A stretch of 64,000 bases of DNA from an uncultured Bacteroidia bacterium (GTDB lineage: Bacteria > Bacteroidota > Bacteroidia > Bacteroidales > F082): positions 1 through 64,000 of the forward strand of contig CACXIM010000017.1 in the NCBI GenBank assembly GCA_902767725.1, in the 5' to 3' direction. The translations under genes and the position numbers were made by a program. The notes below the pieces were generated by a model. That model saw only the letters and a list, made by a program, of their open reading frames with translations, was not told the origin of the DNA and searched no databases. Positions 34,507 to 45,400 of this stretch are shown here, one piece after another; position 1 is the stretch's first letter, and each line of letters opens with the position of its first letter.

Positions 34507-35788
34507 GATAATGAAAGGCGACAAGGTCATCTGGATCGTAGCCTTGATTTTGGGCGTCATCTCGCTGATTGTGGTGTATAGCGCCACCAGCGCCTTGGCA
34601 GTCTCGAAATACGAAGGCAACACCGGGCGTGTGGTGATGAAGCACTTGGGTATGCTGCTATTCGGCTTCCTGATGATGATTGCCGGCTCGCGGATCAATT
34701 ACAAGCGCTATGCGAAACTCGCCCTCCTGCTAATGATACCGTGTCTGGCTTTGCTGCTTTACACCTTGGTGTTTGGCCGCAACATCAACGATGCCAGCCG
34801 TTCCATCAACCTTGGCGGCTTTTCGTTCCAGCCCAGTGAGATGGCCAAAATCATACTCATCACCTATCTGGCCCGCCAGATCATCATGATGGAAGGCTCG
34901 GTCTACAAATTCAAGGACTTCCTCATCAAGTTGGCTGCCCCCATCCTGCTCACTGCCGCCTTGATCTTCTCCGAGAATCTTTCGACTGCCGTCATCTTGA
35001 TTGCCGTGTGCATGGTGCTGCTTTTCATTGGAAGGGTAAAGTTCCTGCATATCATGGCCTTGGTCGGGTTGTGCGTCATCGGCATGGGTGCCTATTTGAG
35101 CTTTGATGCCGTGAAGACCAGCATCCAGAACAGCCATAATGCGAAGGCCCAACAGGAAGCTATTGCTAGGGGTGATACCAGCAAGGAATACAAGGAGAAG
35201 CAAAACCGCATCCAGACTTGGGCCAACCGCCTGAAATCGATGGGTGAGGACAAGGAGAAAGTGGATCCCTTCGACGACAAGCACATGCAGCGCACCTATG
35301 CCGACATCGCCGTGGCTTCGAGTTCCATCTTTGGCAAGGGCCCAGGTAAGAGCGAGCAGCGCAACTTCTTGCCGCATCCCTATTCTGACTTCATCTACGC
35401 CATCATCGTGGAGGAATATGGACTCATCGGCGGCATCGTTGTTCTGTTGCTCTATGTCATCCTTTTCACGAGGGTGTTGCGCATCGTCATCAAGCGCCCG
35501 CTCACCTTCGGTGCCTTGATGGCCTTCGGGTTGGGCTTCCTTGTCATCCTGCAGGCCATGATCAATATGGGCGTCTCCATTGGTCTGTTACCCGTCACGG
35601 GTCAACCTTTGCCTCTTGTGAGCATGGGTGGCACCTCGCTGATGGCTACGGGACTCATCATTGGCATGATTCTGAGCGTCACGCGGAGCATGGAAGACGA
35701 AGAAATGAACAAAGAACAAGAAATACAAGCCATAACGGAAACAACTGAAACTACTGAAGATGAAAGAGAACCTGAAAGTCGTGATTAG
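34490..35788 (+). CDS. ftsW: SEDS-family septal peptidoglycan polymerase FtsW
   Basis: A 432-residue SEDS glycosyltransferase, partner of FtsI. About ten membrane segments; conserved parts include INLGGFSFQPSEMAKI, PHPYSDFIYAIIVEEYG and TGQPLPLVSMGGTSL. A hydrophilic loop at about 205-290 is long, as in other Bacteroidota. The C-terminus is acidic and Thr/Glu-rich and overlaps murG by 29 nt. Confidence 0.93.
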   Translation: MNVISKIMKGDKVIWIVALILGVISLIVVYSATSALAVSKYEGNTGRVVMKHLGMLLFGFLMMIAGSRINYKRYAKLALLLMIPCLALLLYTLVFGRNINDASRSINLGGFSFQPSEMAKIILITYLARQIIMMEGSVYKFKDFLIKLAAPILLTAALIFSENLSTAVILIAVCMVLLFIGRVKFLHIMALVGLCVIGMGAYLSFDAVKTSIQNSHNAKAQQEAIARGDTSKEYKEKQNRIQTWANRLKSMGEDKEKVDPFDDKHMQRTYADIAVASSSIFGKGPGKSEQRNFLPHPYSDFIYAIIVEEYGLIGGIVVLLLYVILFTRVLRIVIKRPLTFGALMAFGLGFLVILQAMINMGVSIGLLPVTGQPLPLVSMGGTSLMATGLIIGMILSVTRSMEDEEMNKEQEIQAITETTETTEDEREPESRD

Positions 35789-36857
35789 TGGTGGTGGCAC
35801 GGGCGGCCATATCTTTCCCGCCATCGCCATTGCGGATGCCTTGAAGCGGAGATTTCCCAAGGCCGACATACTCTTTATCGGAGCGAAAGGTCGCATGGAG
35901 ATGGAGCGCGTGCCCAAGGCGGGTTATCCTATTGAGGGCTTGTGGATCAGCGGATTCACCAAGGACCTCTCGGCTTTAAGCCTGCCCTTCAAACTTGTCA
36001 GTAGTCTGAGCAAGGCACGCCGCATTTTGAAGCGTTTCCATCCTGACGTGGTCATCGGCGTGGGTGGTTTCGCCAGCGGTCCCACCTTGAAAGCCGCCAA
36101 CTGGTTGGGCATCCCTACTGTCATCCAGGAGCAGAACTCCTATCCGGGCAAGACCAACCGCAATGTGGGTCAGAAAGCCAAAGCCATCTGTGTGGCTTAC
36201 GACCACCTCGACCAATGGTTCCCTGCCGAGAAGATCCATTTCACGGGTAATCCCTTGAGGGCTAACATCACCCTTAATGGTACCCGCGAGGAAGCCGCCG
36301 CGTTCTTCAAGCTCGATGCAAATAAGCCTGTTGCCCTGTTGGTCGGTGGCAGCCAAGGTGCCTTGGGCATCAACAAAGGCATCAGTGCACAACTGGCTTC
36401 CTTCAAGGACAGCGACTTACAGCTTATCTGGCAGACGGGCAAGACCTACATCACCCAGGCTCAAGAGGAAGTGAAAGTCTTAGACTTGGACGACCAGGTG
36501 AAGCCCACCGTCTTCATCGACCGCATGGACTTGGCATACGGCTTGGCCGACGTGGTCATCTCGCGCGCCGGTGCCATGTCGATTTCCGAGTTGGCTCTAG
36601 TGCGGAAGCCCGTCATTTTCGTGCCGCTGCCCACTGCCGCCGAGGACCATCAGACCAAGAACGCCCAGCAGCTCGTCGACGCCGACGCCGCCCTCATGGT
36701 GCGCAATGCCGATGCGGAGAAGGAACTCATCCCTGCCTTGTTCAAGTTGAAGGACGATAAGGCCTTGCAAGCCAAACTGAGTGAAAACATCGGCAAGTTT
36801 GCCCGTCCGAATGCCGCCGATGACATTGTAAACGTAATCATTAAAGCAATTAGTTAA
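35760..36857 (+). CDS. murG: UDP-GlcNAc : lipid I GlcNAc transferase
   Basis: Makes lipid II at the inner face of the membrane. 365 residues, GT28 fold. The first glycine loop is SGGGTGGHIFP (10-20). VIGVGGFASGP and VIQEQNSYPGKTNR lie in the N-terminal half; VGGSQGALGIN and the UDP-GlcNAc-binding SRAGAMSISELAL, then PTAAEDHQTKNA, in the C-terminal half. Full length, overlapping ftsW. Confidence 0.95.
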   Translation: MKENLKVVISGGGTGGHIFPAIAIADALKRRFPKADILFIGAKGRMEMERVPKAGYPIEGLWISGFTKDLSALSLPFKLVSSLSKARRILKRFHPDVVIGVGGFASGPTLKAANWLGIPTVIQEQNSYPGKTNRNVGQKAKAICVAYDHLDQWFPAEKIHFTGNPLRANITLNGTREEAAAFFKLDANKPVALLVGGSQGALGINKGISAQLASFKDSDLQLIWQTGKTYITQAQEEVKVLDLDDQVKPTVFIDRMDLAYGLADVVISRAGAMSISELALVRKPVIFVPLPTAAEDHQTKNAQQLVDADAALMVRNADAEKELIPALFKLKDDKALQAKLSENIGKFARPNAADDIVNVIIKAIS

Positions 36858-36862
36858 CTCTA

Positions 36863-36967
36863 GCCCCGTAGGGGCGACAGCCAATAAGCAGGTGGTGTAA
36901 ACCCCTGCGATACAGAGAAGCCCCGTAGGGGCGACAGCGAATAAGCAGACGGTGTAAACCCCTGCGT
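36863..36967. repeat. Two-copy 57-bp-spaced repeat between murG and murC
   Basis: AGCCCCGTAGGGGCGACAGC followed by AATAAGCAG, GGTGTAAACCCCTGCG at 36863-36910 and again at 36920-36967. Each has the CCCCGTAGGGG palindrome. It is the largest gap inside the dcw cluster apart from the one before ftsA-ftsZ neighbours and is a repeat type often found between Bacteroidota genes. Confidence 0.8.
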
Positions 36968-36990
36968 AAAACAAAAACGAATCCAATGAT

Positions 36991-38331
36991 ATGACAAACG
37001 GAGAAGGACATACAATCTACATGTTAGGCATCGGCGGCATAGGCATGAGCGCCTTGGCCCGCTATTATCACAGCATGGGTTACACTGTTGCCGGCTATGA
37101 TCGTACACCTTCCCCGCTCACGAGACAGTTGGAAGATGAGGGCATGGCAATCCATTATGAAGACCAACCTGAACTATTGCCAGCCCTCATTGACTTCGTC
37201 GTATATACCCCGGCCGTGCCACGCGACCTCAAGGAGTTTGAGGCCTTGCGCCAACGCAATCTGCCCATCATGAAGCGTTCCGAAGCCTTGGGCAAGGTCA
37301 CGGAGGGACATTTCACCATCGCAGTGGCTGGAACGCACGGCAAGACCACCACCACGGCTATGGTGGCACACATTTTGAACCATTGTGGTGTGAATACCAC
37401 AGCTTTCATCGGAGGCATCGCCAACAATTTCAATAGCAACTTGCTGCTGAGTGAGGTTAAGGAGAGTACTTTGGTTGTCGAAGCTGACGAGTTTGACCGT
37501 TCCTTCCTGCATCTTCATCCCGAGGTGAGCATCATCAACTCCATCGATGCGGATCATCTTGACATTTATGGTGACAAGACCCATGTCGTGGCAGGCTTTA
37601 ATGACTTCGCGCATCTGACGCATGATCTTGTCATCGTGAAAGAAGGCCTCGATGTCGAAGTGGAAAACAGTGTGCGTTTCGGTTTCGGTGAGGCGTGCGA
37701 CTACCGCGCCGAGGTCGTCAAATCGGAAAAAGGCATCACCGACTTTGTCATTTATGGCGAAGGACAAAAGACGGAAGTCAGGTTGCCCATGGCAGGCAAC
37801 CACAACGTGCTAAATGCCACAGCGTCTTTCGTCGCTGCCCGTCAAACTAGACTGGCACCACAAGCCATTGCCGAGGCACTTTCCACTTTCAAAGGTGTGA
37901 AACGCCGCTTCGACATTCGTGTGAACAACGAAAAGCATTGTTATATTGATGATTACGCGCATCATCCTGAAGAGATTCGTTCCTGCCTGACAGCGGTAAG
38001 GGCCGCCTATGTTGGCAAACGCATCACCTTGGTTTTCCAGCCCCATTTGTTCAGCCGCACGCGCGACTTCATGGACGAGTTCGCTTCTGCTTTGGCCTTG
38101 GCCGATGAGCTTATCCTGTTGGACATCTATCCTGCTCGCGAGAAGCCCATCGAAGGCATCACCTCGGCGGCCTTGTTGGAGAAAGTGCCGATGACCGACA
38201 AAAAAATATGCTCGAAGTCGGAGCTGGTTGGCTTGATTGACAGCGAAAAGCCTGAACTGCTCATCACCATGGGCGCTGGCGACATCGACCGTTTTGTTGA
38301 ACCTCTTGAAGAAATGATAAAGACATGGTAA
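36991..38331 (+). CDS. murC: UDP-MurNAc : L-alanine ligase
   Basis: First of the Mur amino-acid ligases. 446 residues: Rossmann start MLGIGGIGMSALARYY (11-26), ATP loop GTHGKTTTT with K118, EADEFDRSFL, DDYAHHPEEI and a complete C-terminal domain (VFQPHLFSRTRDF). The ATG at 36991 follows the repeat pair. The stop overlaps ftsQ. Confidence 0.95.
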   Translation: MTNGEGHTIYMLGIGGIGMSALARYYHSMGYTVAGYDRTPSPLTRQLEDEGMAIHYEDQPELLPALIDFVVYTPAVPRDLKEFEALRQRNLPIMKRSEALGKVTEGHFTIAVAGTHGKTTTTAMVAHILNHCGVNTTAFIGGIANNFNSNLLLSEVKESTLVVEADEFDRSFLHLHPEVSIINSIDADHLDIYGDKTHVVAGFNDFAHLTHDLVIVKEGLDVEVENSVRFGFGEACDYRAEVVKSEKGITDFVIYGEGQKTEVRLPMAGNHNVLNATASFVAARQTRLAPQAIAEALSTFKGVKRRFDIRVNNEKHCYIDDYAHHPEEIRSCLTAVRAAYVGKRITLVFQPHLFSRTRDFMDEFASALALADELILLDIYPAREKPIEGITSAALLEKVPMTDKKICSKSELVGLIDSEKPELLITMGAGDIDRFVEPLEEMIKTW

Positions 38332-39089
38332 AGAAGATATTATGCATATTGTTGTGGGTCGTTACGGCCGGCGCGCTCATCGCCTTGTTTGTCTTCGCCA
38401 GAGAGGACTACCTGCATCAACCCTTAAAGTCGATCCAATTGCAATCGTCGACCGACACGGGTTTTGTGAGGAAGACAGTCTTGCACGATGAGATTGAGCG
38501 CATTTGTGGCAAGAGGAACATAGGAACCGTTGACATGTTGGCCATCCAAAAGGTGATGGGCGACAACTCGTGGGTCGAGAGCAGCGCCTCTTACATCGAC
38601 CTTGACGGCACGCTCAATGTGAGCTACAAGGAATACGAGCCTTGGTTTAGGGTGTATGGAAAGAACGGACATTCCGTCTACGTCACTCGCGATGGCGTCG
38701 TCGTTCCGATATGTCGTATTTATACACCTTACGTGCTGGTTGCCAGCGGCAATTTCGACCTCAGAAGCGATTCGGTCACTTATCGGCTCAACGATACCTT
38801 GGATAGCGACATCAACTTGCTCAACGCCTTGCATTGGTGTGATGCCATTGAAGAGAATGACTTTGTGAGCCAATGTGTAGGTCAACTGTATTGCAACAAA
38901 CAAAACCAATTTGAGCTCACCATGAAAGGTTTCGACGGTAGGGTCATTGTGGGCGACACTTGCGATGCCGCCGACAAACTGTGGCGTTTGGAGTTCTTTA
39001 TGAAGCAACGCGTTGGTAGCTCCGAGATCAAGACTTTGAAAAGCATCAATTTAAATTTTAAAAATCAAATAGTCTGTACAAAACGATAA
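38325..39089 (+). CDS. ftsQ: Cell division protein FtsQ
   Basis: 254 residues with a short cytoplasmic tail, one membrane segment (about 4-25) and a periplasmic POTRA/beta domain (VLHDEIERICGKRNIGTVDMLAIQKVM...WVESSASYI). Sequence similarity among FtsQ proteins is low; assignment rests on this layout and the place between murC and ftsA. The start overlaps murC by 7 nt. Confidence 0.87.
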   Translation: MVKKILCILLWVVTAGALIALFVFAREDYLHQPLKSIQLQSSTDTGFVRKTVLHDEIERICGKRNIGTVDMLAIQKVMGDNSWVESSASYIDLDGTLNVSYKEYEPWFRVYGKNGHSVYVTRDGVVVPICRIYTPYVLVASGNFDLRSDSVTYRLNDTLDSDINLLNALHWCDAIEENDFVSQCVGQLYCNKQNQFELTMKGFDGRVIVGDTCDAADKLWRLEFFMKQRVGSSEIKTLKSINLNFKNQIVCTKR

Positions 39090-39093
39090 TGTT

Positions 39094-40452
39094 ATGAGTG
39101 AAGGAAAAATCATCGTCGGATTAGACATCGGTACCACCAAGGTGGCTTGCATCGTGGGCCGGAAGTCTGAAAATGGAAAAATTGAAATCCTGGGATATGG
39201 CAGAACCGTATCCACAGGTGTGCGACGTGGCGTGGTCACCAACATCTTCGACACGGTCGAAGCCATCAAGACGGCTGTCAAGCAGGCCTCCGACCAGTCG
39301 GGTGTCGAAATCAACCGTGTCAGCGTGGGCATCGCTGGTCAGCACATCAAGAGTTTACAGCACCGTGGCGTCATGATGCGCGACAACCATGAGACGGAGA
39401 TCTCTGAGGCTGAGTTGGAACGTCTGCGCAACGACACCTTTAAAATCAACATGACGCCTGGTGAAGAAATCATCGACGTCATCCGTCAGGACACCTACGT
39501 CGATGGCGAATTGGCGAGCAATCCTGTAGGCATGTTAGGCAGCAAGATTGAGGCCAACTTCCACGTCATCATAGGTCAGACCTCAGCGGCTAAAAACATC
39601 GTCAAATGTATCCAAAGTGCTGGTTTGGACATGGATTACATGATTTTGGAGCCTATTGCTTCGGCCCAGGCCGTCCTCGACGACGAAGAGAAAGATGCTG
39701 GCGTGGTCCTCGTCGACATTGGCGGTGGCACCACCGACATCGCCATCTTCAAGGACAAGAAGATACAGCACACAGCAGTGATTCCTTTTGGTGGCAACAT
39801 CATCACGGAAGACATTTGCTCGGGCTGCTCTATCATCAAGCATTACGCCGAAGAGGTGAAGGTAAAGTTCGGTTCGGCTTTAGCCAGCGAAAACCGCGAC
39901 GACGAGGTGGTTTCTATCCCCGGCATTCGTGGCAGGGAGCCCAAGGAAATCTCGTTCAAGAACTTGGCCCACATCATTCAGGCTCGTTTGGAGGAGATCT
40001 TTGAGTTGGTCAATTACGAAATCCAAAAGGCCAAGACCGACAACCAACTCATCGCGGGCATCGTGCTGACAGGTGGTGGTGCCATGATGCGCCACATCCA
40101 ACAACTGGCCGAGTTCAAGACGGGTTTGGAAGTGCGTATCGGCTATCCCAACGAACATCTCAACCAGACCGAGATGAAGGAAATGTCGAGCCCGATGTAT
40201 TCCACAGGTATCGGTATCGTCATCGAAACCATCGCCCGTATGGAGCATGACGAGTACTTGCAAGCCTCGAAAAAAGCCGAGGAAAAGCAAAGCATCCAAC
40301 CTGTCGAGCCCACCGTTGAGACTCCACAACCAGTAGAAATCGACCCCAATAAAAATGATAACGATGGCAAGAGGAAGAAGAAAGGCTTCGATGTGAAAGG
40401 AATTATAGCTACCCTCACGGAGTTCTTCACCCCTGACGAAAACCTTGAATAA
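39094..40452 (+). CDS. ftsA: Cell division protein FtsA
   Basis: Actin-like protein that tethers FtsZ to the membrane. 452 residues. Nucleotide-binding motifs are VGLDIGTTKVACIVG (about 8-22), VLVDIGGGTTDIAIFK and IVLTGGGAMM. A linker of about 40 residues rich in Pro/Gln/Glu precedes the C-terminal amphipathic stretch (KKKGFDVKGIIATLTEFF), the membrane-targeting helix. 17 bp before ftsZ. Confidence 0.95.
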   Translation: MSEGKIIVGLDIGTTKVACIVGRKSENGKIEILGYGRTVSTGVRRGVVTNIFDTVEAIKTAVKQASDQSGVEINRVSVGIAGQHIKSLQHRGVMMRDNHETEISEAELERLRNDTFKINMTPGEEIIDVIRQDTYVDGELASNPVGMLGSKIEANFHVIIGQTSAAKNIVKCIQSAGLDMDYMILEPIASAQAVLDDEEKDAGVVLVDIGGGTTDIAIFKDKKIQHTAVIPFGGNIITEDICSGCSIIKHYAEEVKVKFGSALASENRDDEVVSIPGIRGREPKEISFKNLAHIIQARLEEIFELVNYEIQKAKTDNQLIAGIVLTGGGAMMRHIQQLAEFKTGLEVRIGYPNEHLNQTEMKEMSSPMYSTGIGIVIETIARMEHDEYLQASKKAEEKQSIQPVEPTVETPQPVEIDPNKNDNDGKRKKKGFDVKGIIATLTEFFTPDENLE

Positions 40453-40469
40453 CCTAAAACCGCAAGACC

Positions 40470-42299
40470 ATGGCAGAAGATTACTTGACTAACCAAAACG
40501 CCCAAGACGAGTTGTTCAAACCCGTTGACGTGGAGAAACCTAACTATATCAAAGTCGTCGGTGTGGGTGGCGGCGGTGGCAATGCCGTCAATCACATGAT
40601 GGAAGAAGGCATTCAAGGCGTTGACTTTGTGCTGTGCAACACCGACCATCAGGCCTTGTTGAAAAGCCGTGTAAAGACTACGGTTCACCTTGGAAAGCGT
40701 GAACTGGGTGCCGGCAACGACCCCAACATCGGCCGTGAAGCTGCCGAAATGAGCCGTGACGAGATTGAGGCACTGATGGACGACAATACCAAGATGCTGT
40801 TTGTAACCGCTGGTATGGGTGGTGGCACAGGCACTGGCGCAGCCCCTGTCGTGGCCAAGATGGCCAAAGACAAGGGTATCCTTACCGTGGGTATCGTCAC
40901 CATGCCCATGGAACGCGAAGGCCGTCGCCGTAAACTGCAGGCTTTGGCAGGTATCGACGAACTGAAAAAATGTGTCGACACGCTTATTCTAATCAGCACC
41001 GACAAACTGCGCGACCAATATGGCAACATGAAGCTCTCCGAGGCCTTCAAAAAGGCCGACGACGTGTTGGCCACGGCTGCACGAGGCATCGCCGAGATCA
41101 TCACTGTGCCCGGTTATGTCAACGTCGACTTCGAGGATGTGAAGACCGTCATGAAAGACAGCGGCAAGGCCATCATGGGCTCGGGCATCGCCGAAGGCGA
41201 AGGTCGTGCTGAGAAAGCCATCAAGGATGCCATCCATTCACCGCTACTCAACGACTCGAACATCGAAGGTGCGAAAAACATCTTGCTCTATATCACCTCA
41301 GGTACCAACGAAGTTTCGCTCGACGAAGTGGACGAGATTCTCGAAATCGCACAGAACGCTTGCGGCAACAACTCCGATGTTATTTGGGGTAACGGCACCG
41401 ATGAAAGTCTTGGCGAAGCTCTCAGCGTCACCCTTATTGCCACGGGTTTCAACCACGACGCCAAGCCTTACAGTGCAGTGATTGCTGAGAAACAAGGACA
41501 AGGCTCAAGTAGCGAACCTGTCCAGCCCAAGAAGGTGTACGACCTGAGTGGACAGGTGAAGGGCGAAGAGCCTCAGGTACCTGCCCAGCCTGCCCATCTG
41601 GCGGTGGGTTCGGTAGCTGCCACCGAGGTTGAAACAGCCTATCCCAAGGTAGAACAACCCGAGAAGACCGTTCATTCTTTGTTCTCTCCAGTAAATGAGG
41701 CCCCTGAGCCTGTCGAATCTAAGGTCTCTGAGCCCGTCGAATCTAAGGTCCCTGAGCCCGTCGAAGGGCCGACCGATAATGGTGACTCCAAGGCCGTTGA
41801 GCCCGTCGAAACGCCGCTTGAAAACAGCCATCAACCCATCGACGATGAGCCCCTCTTCGATTCCGCCACCGAGCCTACGCCTGCGGCACCCACTTACGAT
41901 GCACCCCAATCATCCCGTTACAATGACGAGCGTCCCGTGGTGAGGATCTTCGACAACCCCTTCCACTCGAGTAGCAGTGGCGACGATGATGGCTTCGAAA
42001 TCACATCGCGCATCATGACCAAGGATGAGACCCAAGCCAGAGCTGAACAGGAGATTGCCGTGTTGGAAGCCAAAAAGGCCAAGGAGACTGACCCCAAGGA
42101 GCAATTGAAAAAGCAACGTCTGCGCGCCTTGAGCGTGAACTTCAGGACGGCACGTGGCTTGGAAGAGCTGGAAAACCAGCCGGCATACCTGCGTCGCAAT
42201 GTGGAAATCAGCCACCCCGATGAAGGCTTGTCGGAGTATTCCGCTTCCCAAAACGGCATCAGCGGAGAGAACTCCTTCCTGCATAAAAACGTCGACTAA
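40470..42299 (+). CDS. ftsZ: Cell division GTPase FtsZ with an extended linker
   Basis: Tubulin-like Z-ring protein of 609 residues, against about 380-450 in most bacteria. The core (to about 345) is intact: VGVGGGGGNAV (31-41), AGMGGGTGTGAAP (114-126) and the synergy loop NVDFEDV. The extra length is a linker from about 346 to 560, rich in Pro/Glu/Val, which includes EPVE units. These come from GAGCC(C/T)GTCGAA repeats at 41706, 41730, 41754 and 41799. The conserved C-terminal peptide for FtsA binding appears as ENQPAYLRRNVEI near 568-580, followed by a short tail. Last gene of the dcw cluster, with a terminator behind it. Confidence 0.95.
   Translation: MAEDYLTNQNAQDELFKPVDVEKPNYIKVVGVGGGGGNAVNHMMEEGIQGVDFVLCNTDHQALLKSRVKTTVHLGKRELGAGNDPNIGREAAEMSRDEIEALMDDNTKMLFVTAGMGGGTGTGAAPVVAKMAKDKGILTVGIVTMPMEREGRRRKLQALAGIDELKKCVDTLILISTDKLRDQYGNMKLSEAFKKADDVLATAARGIAEIITVPGYVNVDFEDVKTVMKDSGKAIMGSGIAEGEGRAEKAIKDAIHSPLLNDSNIEGAKNILLYITSGTNEVSLDEVDEILEIAQNACGNNSDVIWGNGTDESLGEALSVTLIATGFNHDAKPYSAVIAEKQGQGSSSEPVQPKKVYDLSGQVKGEEPQVPAQPAHLAVGSVAATEVETAYPKVEQPEKTVHSLFSPVNEAPEPVESKVSEPVESKVPEPVEGPTDNGDSKAVEPVETPLENSHQPIDDEPLFDSATEPTPAAPTYDAPQSSRYNDERPVVRIFDNPFHSSSSGDDDGFEITSRIMTKDETQARAEQEIAVLEAKKAKETDPKEQLKKQRLRALSVNFRTARGLEELENQPAYLRRNVEISHPDEGLSEYSASQNGISGENSFLHKNVD
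41706..41810. repeat. REP-like GAGCCCGTCGAA repeats inside ftsZ
   Basis: GAGCC(T/C)GTCGAA starts at 41706, 41730 and 41754 (24-nt period) and again at 41799. The third lies in GGTCCCTGAGCCCGTCGAAG, followed by GGCC, which can fold into a hairpin. In frame they encode EPVE. Confidence 0.75.
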
Positions 42300-42336
42300 A
42301 CTCATAATAACAGACTATTTGTGATCCGACGCAAAT

Positions 42337-42367
42337 TAGGCCGGCAGCTTGCTGCTGGCCTAGTTTT
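42337..42367 (+). terminator. ftsZ / dcw terminator
   Basis: TAGGCCGGCAGC and GCTGCTGGCCTA pair with one G-T wobble, followed by GTTTTG. 38 bp after the ftsZ stop. Confidence 0.7.
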
Positions 42368-42402
42368 GTTGTTAGAAGTGCGATGGAATGGCAAAAAAGT
42401 CT

Positions 42403-42410
42403 TATTTTTG
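42403..42410 (+). promoter_or_regulatory. -7 box of the first C25 protease gene
   Basis: TATTTTTG, 19 bp before the ATG at 42430. Confidence 0.6.
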
Positions 42411-42429
42411 CGCAAAATACATTTGAGAG

Positions 42430-45400
42430 ATGAAAAAGGTTCTTGTTTTACTCGTTGTGTGTTTGGCGTCAATCGGCCTTTCTGCCCAGGAATGGGTGGG
42501 ATGCCTTCAGCAGAAGCCCGTCGCGCCCCAAGTCAAGCTGATTGCTGACACGGAGCAAGCCACTGAAGTGAGTTTCACCCTGGGTGGATTCTTTAAGGAG
42601 GAAGTCAATACGCCTACAGGTCCACAGTATATCATCACGGCTCCCAAGATGGCCTCGATGTTGGAGGAAGGAGCTCCCGACCTGCCGCTTTTTGCCATTC
42701 CAGTGCTCATTGGCGACATGGCCCAGATGGAGGTCAGTGTCAAGGATGCAAAGTATCAAGATTTTGAGGGCGTTGAAGTGGCCCCGTCCAAAGGCAATCT
42801 CAGCCGTCAAATTAATCCGGATGATGTGCCTTTCCGCTATGGTGAGGCATATACGCATGACCGGTTTTTCCCTGATGCTCAAGCGCGGTTGGATGAACCA
42901 TACATCCTTCGCGACTTCCGCGGACAGAATATCTTGGTCTATCCCATAACATACAATCCCGTAACCAAAACACTGAGAGTCTATACCCAACTGACATTGT
43001 CGATGCATAAAACGGGTGAAAACGGCAGTAATGTCAAGCAGAGTCGTAGGACGAGCCAGACGAAGATGGCACCCGAGGCAGACGCCATGTATGCCCACCG
43101 TTTTATCAACTATCGTGAACGGGCGACCAAATACAGTTTTATCCCCGACGAGGGGGAGATGCTGGTCATCTGTCCAGAGGAATATCTTGAAGCCATGCAG
43201 CCCTTTGTGACATGGAAGAATGAGTCGGGACGCCCTACGACCATGGTAAGTGTAGACCAAGCGGGCGGTAACAACATTGAACAAATCAAGTCATTCGTCC
43301 TCAGTCATTACAACAACCCTGACGAAAACCTGTGCTATGTGCTCCTCGTAGGCGATGTCTTCGACATTACGCCCAAGGTCATGAGCGGAGGCAGGTCCGA
43401 CATCTATCTCGGACAATTGGAAGGCAATGATTATTACCCCGAGGTTTTTGTGGGTCGTTTCTCGGTGGAGAGCGTGGCCGACGTTCAAAACCATGTGGAA
43501 AAAATGATTTATTACGAACGTGACATCACCGCTGATGCCGATTGGCTTTCAAAAGGCATAGGCATTGGCTCGAGTGAAGGCTCTGGCAGTGGCCATAATG
43601 GAGGCGAGTCAGACTATATTCACATGGAATACATCCGAGATACCTTGATGCATTATACCTACAGCGATGTGTCGCGGCATTACCTCGGTGTGGGTGTGGG
43701 TACCAATGCTGCGATGATGAGCGCTGACTTCAATTCAGGCGTAGGTATATGTAACTATTGCAACCACGGCACGACAACAAGCTGGTATGTGGGAGGCTTC
43801 TCCAACAGCCACGTGAACGCATTGGTGAACGACTACAAGTGGCCTTTCATTTGGTCGACGGCATGCCTTAATGGTCAGTTCAGTGCAACTTGTTTTGCAG
43901 AGGCATGGATGCGCGCCACCAATAGCACAACGGGTGCGCCTACGGGTGCCATTGGAGGCATGTTCAGCTGGATATCGCAACCCTGGCAGCCACCTATGAC
44001 GGGACAGGACGAGATGGTGGACGTGTTGTGCGAATGGCGCTCTGCCGACAGTTTCCATCACACCTTTGGCGGTGCATCCCTCAATGGAAACATGAGGATA
44101 CTGGACCTGCATCCCAGCGACCAAGGAGCAACCCATAACACATGGATCTTGTTCGGTGACCCAAGTCTTATGCTACGCACCGACACGCCTTCCGAACTCA
44201 ATGTGATAATGCAGCCTAATGCCATATTTCTCGGCCAGACCCAGCTGAGGCTGTCTGCTGATGCCGACTACGCCTTAGCCACACTTTCCGTCGATGGTAA
44301 CGTGTTATGTAGCACTCCTATCGTTGACGGGGAAGCTACGCTTACCTTCGAAAGCCCTGCGGAAGTGGGAACGGCAAGATTGGTGGTGATGGGATTCAAC
44401 AAGGTTACCACGGTCAAGGACATTGACATCATCCCGGCATCTGGTCCTTTCTTGACTTACGAGAGTTTTGCCGTCAACGATGCCAACGGGCAGGCCGACT
44501 ATGGTGAAACGGTGGGACTCGATGTGACGATCAGAAATATCGGAAACCAAACCGCTTCCAATGTACAAGTGACCATGACCACGGATTCACCCCATGTGAC
44601 GATTGTTGATGGAACAGCTTCCATTCCGAGCGTGGACGCCATGAACGATTACACCCTTTCCGATGGTTTTAGAATTACTGTCAATGAATCGATTATGGAT
44701 GGCACCCAAGTTGTCTTTAACTTGACCTGTACTGATGGAAGCCACACATGGACGAGCCCATTCCGAATGATGCTCCATGCCCCTAATTTCGCTTTGGCGG
44801 AGTTTCGCCCAGTAAGCACGGTAGATCCAGGCGAAAGCGGTCGACTTCTCATCGGTTTCAAAAATGTGGGCTCTTCTGATGCCCGTAATGCACGGCTTCA
44901 ACTTTACAGTAGCACTACAGACCTGAACTTCAGCCAAACCTACTTTGTCATTGACCAGATTCCTGCTGGAAATACAAGTACTTTGGAGGTCGACTTCACC
45001 ACGTCGGACCAACTGCCCAGCAACTCCAGCGTTGAGGCCCAGTTTTTCCTGAAGACTTCGTGTTATTCCTTGATGGGACAAGAATTGCTCAGCATAGGAT
45101 CGGTCAAAGAAACCTTTGAGACGGGTGATCTCTCTGCTTTTGCATGGCAGACTTTGGGCAGCAGCTTATGGTACATTGACGACAGCACAGCCCACACGGG
45201 AACTTATAGTGTTCGTTCTGGCGCCATAACTCACAACAACCTTACGACTCTGCAAGTCGAAGTGGAGGTCAGCGCAGATGGTGAGATTAGTTTTTATAAG
45301 AAACTGAGTACCGAGGCCAGCAGGGACATCCTCACTTTCTATATCGACAACACAGCCATGGATGTCTGGTCAGGCGAGGTGGATTGGAGCCGCGAATCCT

